32,232 nucleotides of DNA from the NCBI GenBank assembly GCA_031284375.1, contig JAISZY010000204.1, positions 1 to 32,232 on the forward strand, read 5' to 3'. This stretch comes from Tannerellaceae bacterium. GTDB taxonomy: Bacteria; Bacteroidota; Bacteroidia; Bacteroidales; Tannerellaceae. Shown here in pieces: positions 8,873 through 17,448 of the stretch (positions within the stretch are counted from its first letter, which is position 1; the number at the start of each line of letters is the position of its first letter). Made by a program: the position numbers and the translations under genes. The notes under the pieces are model-generated. The model saw nothing but the letters and a program-made list of their open reading frames with translations. It did not search any database and was not told the DNA's origin.

Positions 8873-10186
8873 TCATCCCATAATCATGCCCACGATGGTG
8901 GCCGACATAATCGACACCAACGCGCCGCCAATCATGGCCGGAAACCCGAAACGGGTAATCATTTCTTTCTTTCCGGGCGCCAGTACGCCGATACCGCCCA
9001 GTAAGATGCCGATGGAGGAGATATTGGCAAAGCCGCACAGGATGTAGGTAGACATGACGACCGATTTTTCGTGCAGAAACATACCGGCCTCTTTCCATTG
9101 TTGCATCTGCGAATAGGCCACAAACTCGTTCAGGATGGTTTTCTGTCCCAGCAGCGAACCCACCGTAGCGATATCGTCGAAGGGTACGCCCGTCAGCCAC
9201 ATGAAAGGCGCCAAGATAATCCCCACAATAAACTGAAAGGTAAGCCCGTCCGATTTGCCGTTCGTGAAATCTTGTATCCATTCGTTCAGCCCGGTATAGC
9301 GACCGATTATGTCTTTCGACACATAATTGACCAAAGCCACCAGGGCAATAAAGACCAGCAACATGGCGGCGATATTCACCATCAGTTTTATACCCGTAGA
9401 CGTTCCGGCCGCCAGGGCGCTCAGGGGACTGGCATGTTCGTTCGTTTTTTCTATTTCCACCAGTTTGTCGCCGGTTTTTTCCGTTTGCGGGCAAAGCATT
9501 TTCGCCATCACGATAGCGCCCGGAGCCGCCATCACGGAAGCGGAGAGGAGGTGTTTGGCAAACATCACTTTCTCCATCGGGCTGTCGCCTCCCAACATGC
9601 CGATGTAGGTACCCATCACCGACCCGGCTATCGTTCCCATACCGGACACCATCACTAAGAATATTTCCGAGCGATTCATCGAAGCCAGATAATTCTTGAT
9701 TAAAACCGGCGATTCGGTCATCCCCATAAAGATATTCCCGGCAGCAACGAGTCCTTCCGACCCGGATATATTCATAAACCGTCGCAGCAGCCAGGAAAAA
9801 CCTCCTACCACTCGCTGGATAATTCCCCAGTAATAAAAGAGCGAAACCAGGGCGGAAAAGAATATCACAATGGGCAACGAATGTAGCAGGAAGCTGAATC
9901 CGTTCGCCCGCTCGGCATAGGGGCCTAAGAGGAAGACCAGCCCGCTGTGCGTGAAATCCATCAGCTTGACAAACGCCCGGCCTGCCCATTCAAACAAAAG
10001 ACCTACAAAGGGAACATACAATACGGCAAGGGCCAGTATGACTTGCAGAAACAATCCGGCGCCTACCAACTTCCAGTCGATATGCTTACGGTCAAAACTG
10101 ATGGCATAGCACACAAACAGTATGCAAATCATTCCTACAACGCCTCTCAGGAGCGACACGGCATTAAATCCCAGGGGTTCTATCAT
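8873..10186 (-). CDS. Concentrative (NupC/CNT) nucleoside transporter
   Basis: VIFFSALVSLFYYWGIIQRVVGGFSWLLRRFMNISGSEGLVAAGNIFMGMTESPVLIKNYLASMNRSEIFLVMVSGMGTIAGSVMGTY; GFANISSIGILLGGIGVLAP. Confidence 0.93.
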   Translation of the reverse strand: MIEPLGFNAVSLLRGVVGMICILFVCYAISFDRKHIDWKLVGAGLFLQVILALAVLYVPFVGLLFEWAGRAFVKLMDFTHSGLVFLLGPYAERANGFSFLLHSLPIVIFFSALVSLFYYWGIIQRVVGGFSWLLRRFMNISGSEGLVAAGNIFMGMTESPVLIKNYLASMNRSEIFLVMVSGMGTIAGSVMGTYIGMLGGDSPMEKVMFAKHLLSASVMAAPGAIVMAKMLCPQTEKTGDKLVEIEKTNEHASPLSALAAGTSTGIKLMVNIAAMLLVFIALVALVNYVSKDIIGRYTGLNEWIQDFTNGKSDGLTFQFIVGIILAPFMWLTGVPFDDIATVGSLLGQKTILNEFVAYSQMQQWKEAGMFLHEKSVVMSTYILCGFANISSIGILLGGIGVLAPGKKEMITRFGFPAMIGGALVSIMSATIVGMIMG

Positions 10187-10836
10187 GATGGTTCTCCTCC
10201 GTTATCTTTTTTCCGGCGTGTCAGTTCGTCTTTGTACATTTTGGCATGTTCGTAATTCTCGATTGTAACGGCTTGCTCCATACGAAACTCCAGGTCGCTG
10301 TCTTGCAAAAGAGAGAGCCATTTTGTCAACTGGGCTTCATCTTTTATATCGCCCGGCTCTACATTCTTAAGCATAAAGCGGTCGTTATTATCCTCGTCTT
10401 CCTCGCCTTCTATGGTAGAAGGGGTATCCATTTCAACGCCACAATCAGAAAGAATCTTTTCGTTGACGTAGATATCGCATCTCATGCGAAGCGCAATAGC
10501 AATCGCGTCCGACGTGCGCGAATCTAACCGGATTTGCCTACCCTCGTTTTCCAGCAACAGTTCGGAAAAGAAGATATCGTCTTCACATTTATATATACAC
10601 ACTTCGACCAAACGGATATTATACGTTCGGAGGAAGGTATGAAACAAATCGTGCGTAAGCGGCCTGGGGGGGACGATTTGTTCCAACTCAATAGCGATAG
10701 CCTGGGCTTCGGCTATTCCAACGGTAATAGAGATATGCCGCGAACCGTTTTCTTCGGCAAGAATCAGAGCATAGGTACCATAGTGTATCTGACTGTTAGT
10801 TAAGCCCTGCACTTGTAATTTTACTTTTGTATCCAC
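10183..10836 (-). CDS. Bifunctional nuclease (BFN/DUF151) family protein
   Basis: YALILAEENGSRHISITVGIAEAQAIAIELE...PPRPLTHDLFHTFL...RLDSRTSDAIAIALRMRCDIYVNEKIL, with a UVR-like C-terminal tail (RMEQAVTIENYEHAKMYKDELTRRKK). Confidence 0.93.
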   Translation of the reverse strand: MDTKVKLQVQGLTNSQIHYGTYALILAEENGSRHISITVGIAEAQAIAIELEQIVPPRPLTHDLFHTFLRTYNIRLVEVCIYKCEDDIFFSELLLENEGRQIRLDSRTSDAIAIALRMRCDIYVNEKILSDCGVEMDTPSTIEGEEDEDNNDRFMLKNVEPGDIKDEAQLTKWLSLLQDSDLEFRMEQAVTIENYEHAKMYKDELTRRKKDNGGEPS

Positions 10837-10942
10837 GTTTTTATTGTCTTAAACTCCTACAAAAATAATATTATTTAAAACAATTTGTTTTCATGCCGTA
10901 AATTTCTTGTTGTTTATTCGGATTTTGACGACAGAAAAGTTC

Positions 10943-11218
10943 TCAATAAACAACTTTCGCGGTATGACCTCCGTTCGTGACGATGTAAAGGCCGCGTACC
11001 GGCAGCGGGAGACGTTGCTCCACGGTGCGAGCCGTTTCGCCGAAGACGAATACTCCATGCAAATTCATTTTCCCACCCGTTGGCTTCAAGCGATGGAGAT
11101 ATTTTGTTTGGCCGGGATGAAAGAAAATTACCGGGCGGATGTTACCTTTGTGGAATATTAATTTAAGAATAAGGTATGAGGAAAATTTACAAAGTTCTGA
11201 TGATGTTTGCGCTGGCAA
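10943..11218 (-). pseudogene. Possible orphan T9SS C-terminal sorting-domain remnant
   Basis: Minus ORF ends KMNLHGVFVFGETARTVEQRLPLPVRGLYIVTNGGHTAKVVY*, resembling a T9SS CTD tail; no cargo domain and no recognisable signal peptide. Confidence 0.3.
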
Positions 11219-13245
11219 CGATGGTTGAAGCGCAAATTGTGACGCCTGTTACATGGAAAATTACGCTGGACGATACCGGTTCGCCGGAAAAAACAATCGT
11301 CTTCTCCGCCGTCATCGATAAAGGATGGCATCTGTATGACATGAATCTGCCGGCCGGCGGACCGGTGTCTACTTCTTTCGACTTCGAAACGCTTACCGGC
11401 GCCGAACGAGTAGGCGCACCGGAAGCTTCCACGCCGCCTACTGTAATATACGACGAGTTGTTCAATATGGAATTGCGCTGGTACGGGGGACAAGTTTCCT
11501 TCAGACAAAAAATAAAAGTAACGGATGCGAGAAAATTCAAAGTAGCCGGCGAAGTAGAGTTTATGGCTTGCAATGACGAGATGTGCCTCCCGCCGGAACG
11601 GAAAACATTCCGGTTCGACAGGAAAGATATAAAAAAGGAGGGCGACATCCTCGCTTCCTCGAACGAAGAGACGGAAGAAGAACTTGCCGCCGTTTCCGAA
11701 GACGATGAAGCAACATTCGACTCTACCGATACTTCCGCCCACGCCGTATCTTCATCTTTGGAAGAAAACAAGAAGAACACCGCAGCCGGAGAAACAACCC
11801 CAACGGCAGAACCGGCGCTCTGGAAACCGGTCATCGACGAAATGAAAGCCTTTGGCGACGTCACCCTGTCGGCCGCCGATATGTCGTGGCTCTTTATCTT
11901 TTTCGCCGGCTTCCTTGGAGGATTACTCGCCTTGCTCACACCCTGCGTGTGGCCCATGATTCCTATGACGGTGAGTTTCTTCCTCAAACGAACCAAAGAC
12001 CGCTCCAAAGCCATCCGCGACGCGCTGACCTACGGGCTGGCCATCATCCTTATCTACTTAGCAATGGGATTGATTCTTACCGGCCTTTTCGGAGCCGGCG
12101 CATTGAACGACCTGGCAACAAACGCCGTGTTCAACGTCTTGTTCTGCCTCCTGCTGGTGATGTTTGCCGTCTCCTTCTTCGGCGCCTTCGAGCTGACGCT
12201 GCCCGCTTCGTGGACGAGCAAATTAGACCGCAAGGCCGACTCGGCCACCGGCCGGCTGAGCATTTTCTTTATGGCATTTACCTTGGTCTTGGTGTCGTTC
12301 TCCTGCACAGGGCCTATCATCGGCACATTGCTGGTACAGGCGGCGGCGATGGGAAGCATTGCCGGGCCGGCCATCGGCATGTTTGGCTTTGCGCTGGCAT
12401 TATCCGTTCCGTTTGCCCTTTTTGCCATCTTCCCCAATTGGCTGCAAAATATGCCCAAGTCCGGCGGCTGGCTGAACAGCGTGAAGGTCACGCTGGGATT
12501 CCTGGAGCTGGCGCTGGCGCTGAAGTTCCTTTCCGTGGCCGACCTGGCTTATGGATGGAGAATCCTCGACCGCGAGGTATTCCTGGCGCTGTGGATTGTG
12601 ATATTCGCCTTGCTGGGATTTTACTTACTGGGAAAAATCAAGTTTGCCCACGATAGCGACGTGAAACACCTCTCCGTTTCCCGTCTGTTCTTAGCCATGG
12701 TATCGCTCTCCTTTACCGTATACATGCTCCCCGGTCTGTGGGGCGCTCCGCTGAAGTCTATCAGCGCCTTCGCTCCTCCTTTGTACACGCAGGATTTCAG
12801 TCTGTACGATAGCGAAGTGCATGCGGCCTTCGACGACTACGAAGCCGGTATGCAATACGCCCGGCGAGTAGGCCGGCCGGTGATGATAGACTTCTCCGGC
12901 TATGGATGCGTGAATTGCCGGAAGATGGAAGCCGCCGTATGGACCGATCCGAAGGTGAAACAATTGCTCGAAAAGGATTATGTGCTGATTACGCTTTTCG
13001 TAGACGACAAAACCCCGCTCCCCCGCATCATGGAGGTAAAAGAAAACGGCAAGGCGCGCCGGCTCAAAACCGTGGGCGACAAATGGAGCTACCTGCAACG
13101 AAGCAAATTCGGAGCCAACGCCCAGCCGTTCTACGTATTGCTCAACAACGAAGCCTATCCCCTCGGCCCCTCGTACGCTTATAATGAAGATATATCCCAA
13201 TACATAAAATTTCTGCAAGATGGCCTGGCAAACTACCTCCCGTGA
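11176..13245 (+). CDS. dsbD: DsbD-family thiol:disulfide interchange protein
   Basis: N-terminal DsbD-N-like region, DsbD/CcdA membrane core (GGLLALLTPCVWPMIPMTVSFFLKR, SCTGPIIGTLLV), C-terminal thioredoxin-like CVNC (DFSGYGCVNCRKMEAAVW). Confidence 0.94.
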   Translation: MRKIYKVLMMFALATMVEAQIVTPVTWKITLDDTGSPEKTIVFSAVIDKGWHLYDMNLPAGGPVSTSFDFETLTGAERVGAPEASTPPTVIYDELFNMELRWYGGQVSFRQKIKVTDARKFKVAGEVEFMACNDEMCLPPERKTFRFDRKDIKKEGDILASSNEETEEELAAVSEDDEATFDSTDTSAHAVSSSLEENKKNTAAGETTPTAEPALWKPVIDEMKAFGDVTLSAADMSWLFIFFAGFLGGLLALLTPCVWPMIPMTVSFFLKRTKDRSKAIRDALTYGLAIILIYLAMGLILTGLFGAGALNDLATNAVFNVLFCLLLVMFAVSFFGAFELTLPASWTSKLDRKADSATGRLSIFFMAFTLVLVSFSCTGPIIGTLLVQAAAMGSIAGPAIGMFGFALALSVPFALFAIFPNWLQNMPKSGGWLNSVKVTLGFLELALALKFLSVADLAYGWRILDREVFLALWIVIFALLGFYLLGKIKFAHDSDVKHLSVSRLFLAMVSLSFTVYMLPGLWGAPLKSISAFAPPLYTQDFSLYDSEVHAAFDDYEAGMQYARRVGRPVMIDFSGYGCVNCRKMEAAVWTDPKVKQLLEKDYVLITLFVDDKTPLPRIMEVKENGKARRLKTVGDKWSYLQRSKFGANAQPFYVLLNNEAYPLGPSYAYNEDISQYIKFLQDGLANYLP

Positions 13246-14020
13246 CGAACAAATGAAAGCTTTCGGCAAACTGTTGGATATTCTCGACGAATTGCGCGTG
13301 AAATGTCCGTGGGACAGAAAACAAACCAACGAAAGCCTCCGCTCCAATACCATAGAAGAAACCTACGAACTCTGCGACGCCATCATCCGCGCCAGCAATG
13401 CCGATATAGAAAAGGAATTGGGCGACCTCCTCCTCCACGTTGTCTTTTACGCCAAAATAGGGGAAGAAAAGGAAGCCTTCGATATCGCCTCCGTATGCGA
13501 AACCCTGTGCGCTAAGCTGATTTACCGACACCCGCACGTATTTGGCGACGCCGGAGAAACCAACACCGCCACCCAAGTGGAACAAAGCTGGGAACAACTC
13601 AAACTGAAAGAAAAAGACGGCAACAAAACCGTGCTGGAAGGCGTGCCCGCCTCGCTCCCCTCCGTAGTAAAAGCCCACCGCATACAAGACAAGGCGAGAA
13701 ACGTGGGCTTCGACTGGGAAGAACGCGAACAGGTATGGGATAAGGTGCAGGAAGAATTGAACGAACTGAAAGTCGAAATCGCCCAATTGGACGCCGACCG
13801 GATGGAGGCCGAGTTTGGCGATCTCTTTTTCAGCCTCATCAATGCCGCCCGACTGTACAAAATCAACCCGGATAATGCGCTCGAACGTACCAACCGGAAG
13901 TTTATCCGCCGCTTCAATTACTTGGAAGAACATACCATACGGGAAGGTCGTCCACTCAAAGGTATGTCGCTCCAAGAGATGGACAAAATATGGAACGAAG
14001 CCAAAGCCAAAGGATTGTAA
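13220..14020 (+). CDS. mazG: Nucleoside triphosphate pyrophosphohydrolase MazG
   Basis: LLDILDELRVKCPWDRKQTNESLRSNTIEETYELCDAI...EKELGDLLLHVVFYAKIGEE, second MazG domain EFGDLFFSLINAAR. Confidence 0.94.
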   Translation: MAWQTTSRDEQMKAFGKLLDILDELRVKCPWDRKQTNESLRSNTIEETYELCDAIIRASNADIEKELGDLLLHVVFYAKIGEEKEAFDIASVCETLCAKLIYRHPHVFGDAGETNTATQVEQSWEQLKLKEKDGNKTVLEGVPASLPSVVKAHRIQDKARNVGFDWEEREQVWDKVQEELNELKVEIAQLDADRMEAEFGDLFFSLINAARLYKINPDNALERTNRKFIRRFNYLEEHTIREGRPLKGMSLQEMDKIWNEAKAKGL

Positions 14021-15075
14021 TGGAGATGAGCGATATACTAATCCACTGGTATCGGGAGCACAAAAGAGAACTGCCCTGGCGAGAAGTAAAAGACCCCTAT
14101 CTTATCTGGATTTCGGAAGTCATCCTCCAGCAAACCAAAGTGGCGCAGGGAAGAGAATATTTCCTCCGCTTTACGGAACGCTTCCCCAACGTACCTTCGC
14201 TGGCCGAAGCCGAAGAAGACGACGTGCTTAAATACTGGCAGGGACTGGGCTATTACAGTCGCGCTCGCCATCTGCACGCGGCAGCACGCAGCATCATGGA
14301 ACATTTTGGCGGACATATTCCTTCGGATTATCACGCCCTGCGTTCCCTCCCCGGCATTGGCGAATACACGGCGGCGGCCATCGTTTCCTTTGCCTGGAAC
14401 AAACCCTACCCGGTGGTAGACGGGAATGTTTTCCGCGTCCTTGCCCGTCTTTTTGCCATCAACACGCCAATAGACGCCGGCCGGGGCAAGAAAGAAATTA
14501 CCGCGCTGGCAACGTCTCTTATGAATCCCCAAAAAGCCGGGCTGCATAACCAAGCCATCATGGAGTTCGGCGCCCTCCATTGCCTTCCGGCCAATCCGGA
14601 TTGCCTACATTGTGCGCTTCAAACTAAATGTATGGGATACGCCTCCGGTTCGCCGCAGGCGTATCCGGTAAAACAGCACAAAGCCCGCACACGTTCGCGT
14701 TATTTCCACTACCTTCATGTAGTGTGCGAGGGGAAAACCTGGCTGCATCGCCGGGAGAAGAAAGACATCTGGACAGGGTTGTACGAATTTCCATTAATCG
14801 AAACCCCGGAGCCGGCAGATTTCGTTGAACTACAAGCTACGGAAACCTTCCGGCATCTTTTTTCCGGAGCGGGGCAGACAGCCGTATCCATTGTTTTGCC
14901 CGACGTGAAGCACATCCTTTCCCATCAGATACTTTATGCCACTTTCTACCGCATAGAAATAGAAACGCCCACGGAAGCCATGCAATCTTATCTCCAAGTT
15001 TCGGGCGAAACGCTCAACGACTACGCAATCCCCCGCCTGATTCAGATTTATTTGGAAAAGGACGGGTCTGCGTAA
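14020..15075 (+). CDS. mutY: A/G-specific adenine glycosylase MutY
   Basis: RELPWREVKDPYLIWISEVILQQTKV, LPGIGEYTAAAIVSFAWNKPYPVVDGNVFRVLAR, FeS Cys motif CLPANPDCLHCALQTKC; start overlaps the mazG stop (taATG). Confidence 0.95.
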   Translation: MEMSDILIHWYREHKRELPWREVKDPYLIWISEVILQQTKVAQGREYFLRFTERFPNVPSLAEAEEDDVLKYWQGLGYYSRARHLHAAARSIMEHFGGHIPSDYHALRSLPGIGEYTAAAIVSFAWNKPYPVVDGNVFRVLARLFAINTPIDAGRGKKEITALATSLMNPQKAGLHNQAIMEFGALHCLPANPDCLHCALQTKCMGYASGSPQAYPVKQHKARTRSRYFHYLHVVCEGKTWLHRREKKDIWTGLYEFPLIETPEPADFVELQATETFRHLFSGAGQTAVSIVLPDVKHILSHQILYATFYRIEIETPTEAMQSYLQVSGETLNDYAIPRLIQIYLEKDGSA

Positions 15076-15108
15076 TGTATGAACCCTGTCCCGGACAAAC
15101 CGTAAAGG

Positions 15109-15313
15109 GGAACCGGAACGGATTTCCCTCGCCATAATTTATGGCGAACGAAACCGGAACGAATCTCCTCCGCCATAATTTATGACGAAGGGAACCGGAA
15201 CGAATCTCCTCCGCCATAATTTATGATGAAGGGAATCGGAACGAATCTCCTCCGTCATAAATTATGGCGAGGGAAATCAGGATGAATCTCCTTCGTCATA
15301 AATTATGGCGGGA
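15109..15313. repeat. 41-bp tandem repeat array, 5 copies, each with a palindromic AT-rich core
   Basis: Units start at 15109, 15150, 15191, 15232, 15273; consensus ggaaccggaacgaatctcctccgccataatttatggcgaag; core ATAATTTAT in copies 1-3, ATAAATTAT in copies 4-5. Confidence 0.93.
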
Positions 15314-15355
15314 ATCTTCCGATATTATGCTCCCCAAAGATGCCCCCGGCGAAAC

Positions 15356-15405
15356 AAAAAAAACAGCGAACGTACGTTAGGCTTTACAGATAACGTACGT
15401 TGCTG
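15356..15405 (-). terminator. Rho-independent terminator for the minus-strand gene 15539-17131
   Basis: Minus strand: CAGCAACGTACGTT-ATCTGTAAAGCCT-AACGTACGTTCGCTG followed by T8 (A8 at 15356-15363 on plus). Confidence 0.75.
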
Positions 15406-15538
15406 CTTTGAGCGATGTTCTTACTTTCACAAGCCGGCACACCTTATATAGTTCGTATGGATGTACGCTTTTGGCTACGTACACCAGAGAAAAAGAATGC
15501 AAAATTTATTTAGTCCAACTCGTCTCCGCTGAGGCGAA

Positions 15539-17131
15539 TCATTCAATTGCTCTCACCTTGATGGTTTCCTGATATATCGCTCCGTCCTTCTGAAGCTTAT
15601 TAACGATTATATCGAAATCATAAAAGTCGCCGGGATTTTGCAATAGCGTATCCACTTTAAATACTTTGATAATGGTATCGTTGATAAGAGGGGTAAGAGG
15701 GTAAAGACGAATTGAATCTGCCGGCTTCGAAGAGGTAATATAATGATCGAACAGGTTGCCCGAATAACTATTGAAACCCAGTTGATACCTTACGGACGTA
15801 TCATTCGGTATATCATATCTTGAGTTTGCCTGATCCCACGACACAGTAGCTACTTTTGAAGGTATCAAGTTACTTACCGTTGCTACCGATAATGGCCAAG
15901 GAGTCGCAATTCTAAGCGGATAGGGCGATAACTCAGACCGTACCGTGTCGTTAATTACTATGCGGTAATATATGTTTTTTCCGAATTCCATAGCGGGAAC
16001 AGTCGTGAGCCACGGATCATTCCTCATGCGGGCAACATATAAGGTATCGTTATTGCTGCCTACTTTGGTGATTAATCCTTTATCGTCGAAAAATTTCGGG
16101 CGATCTAACCGAACGGCCGTTAATGGCTCATTTCTTGAATTTCTTAGTTGGAAATCACTTCTCGAAGAAGAAGGATCTCCTAACAAGTTCATGTATTCTC
16201 GCGACTTGTTGATGGAGAAGATTACGGCCAAACTGTCGCTGCCTACCAGTCTTGCTATATGGAATTGGTCTTCTACAAGTTCTCCCGTCCCTCGCCGTTT
16301 CCATTTCCACATGAGACTATCTTCTGTAATCTGCGTAGTTCCATGACGAACAAAATCCATCCATGTATATTGTAAGTTTAAGTCTTCTGTAAGCAATTCA
16401 ACCACAGAATCTCCCGGCAGCACCTTCGCGTAGCCAATGAACTTGAAAAACAATGTCGGCTCCGGATCCGGTTTCCATTTGGGGAGTTTAATGTGGTCCC
16501 ATGTCCTTTTTACTTTTTGCCTACCGGTTACGGGGTCTGTTATCATAACCGGATTGCCGAACGCATCTTTTTCCTGGATGGGGGTATATAGTTCGTAGTA
16601 GTCGCTAAAGTCTACAATATACATCAATAATGTATCGGCCATCATCTTTGATGTGGTAGTATCATACGCTCCTTTTACGGAGTTCCATTCGTAGAACGTC
16701 CAATAGCCGTCATCGCTGACTGTGGGCGCTTTCGCATCGGCTCCTCTCTCTCCGTCGCGAGCGATAGCCCGATAAGATGTCGGACTCCCAGGAGGCGTGG
16801 CATTATACCACATACTATCAAGTATGACCCACTCTGTTCCATCTTTTCCCGCTGCTCCATCTTTTCCATGCTTAACCTCTTTTGTCATAACAGTATTACC
16901 CTTCGCATCCGAAAATGTAATAACGTATCCTTCAGGTGATTCGACTACAGACGTAACCACCATTCCCTTATCAATCAACGCCTGAATTTCCGCCAATTGT
17001 TCCTCTACCTTCGTAATACGATCATCCAACACATCCAATTCCACCCCATAGCATGTGGTAAATATATAAGCCATCACCAACCCCAATGGAATGAGATAAA
17101 ATAAAATACTCTTAATTTTTTTTGCACTCAT
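15539..17131 (-). CDS. DUF4988/PL29-lyase-N-terminal-like surface lipoprotein
   Basis: FTTCYGVELDVLDDRITKVEEQLAEIQALIDKG...GYVITFSDAKGNTVMTKEVKHGKDGAAGKDGTEW: coiled-coil plus collagen-like GKDG stretch typical of this N-terminal domain. Confidence 0.7.
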   Translation of the reverse strand: MSAKKIKSILFYLIPLGLVMAYIFTTCYGVELDVLDDRITKVEEQLAEIQALIDKGMVVTSVVESPEGYVITFSDAKGNTVMTKEVKHGKDGAAGKDGTEWVILDSMWYNATPPGSPTSYRAIARDGERGADAKAPTVSDDGYWTFYEWNSVKGAYDTTTSKMMADTLLMYIVDFSDYYELYTPIQEKDAFGNPVMITDPVTGRQKVKRTWDHIKLPKWKPDPEPTLFFKFIGYAKVLPGDSVVELLTEDLNLQYTWMDFVRHGTTQITEDSLMWKWKRRGTGELVEDQFHIARLVGSDSLAVIFSINKSREYMNLLGDPSSSRSDFQLRNSRNEPLTAVRLDRPKFFDDKGLITKVGSNNDTLYVARMRNDPWLTTVPAMEFGKNIYYRIVINDTVRSELSPYPLRIATPWPLSVATVSNLIPSKVATVSWDQANSRYDIPNDTSVRYQLGFNSYSGNLFDHYITSSKPADSIRLYPLTPLINDTIIKVFKVDTLLQNPGDFYDFDIIVNKLQKDGAIYQETIKVRAIE

Positions 17132-17363
17132 ATTCTTTTAATTTATTGTTTATACTTGTTTGTGGATTCATTCTGTGTATGATTTCCGCGGGCTAAGGTA
17201 TGCCTTTTCTAATGCCTCAAATCATTTTTTAATGCCTTATTACCGACAGGTAAAGGCCGATTTCTGTTGAAAAACTGTTCATAACTGTTCATATATTGTT
17301 CGTGCATCGGAGGGGACGGTATGAGCTTTTCAATACGCTTCCGACGAACTTTCCGTATCACTG

Positions 17364-17400
17364 CTTGGCTTTTTTGAACTGAGCCAAGATGCCGACAGGA
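17364..17400 (+). promoter_or_regulatory. Leader hairpin with weak cobalamin-riboswitch (B12-box)-like 3' sequence
   Basis: CACTG, then CTTGGCT...AGCCAAG stem, then gagccaagatgccgacagg, which partly matches the B12-box consensus rAGYCMGgAgaCCkGCc; lies 50-85 nt upstream of a TonB receptor. Confidence 0.25.
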
Positions 17401-17448
17401 TGTTTATAACTACCTTCGCGCCGTATTTGAAAACTTTTTTAAAATCGT

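Noticed and set aside
8876-9989. N-terminal extension of the rsmE ORF to 9989
   Set aside because: Low-complexity R/G-rich translation lying in another frame of the CNT transporter gene; RsmE homology begins at MPIFFAPHI
15014-15217. 67-aa minus ORF over the 41-bp repeats
   Set aside because: Repeat-derived and overlaps the 3' end of mutY
15109-15313. CRISPR array
   Set aside because: Units are contiguous 41-bp repeats with no unique spacers, and no cas genes are present
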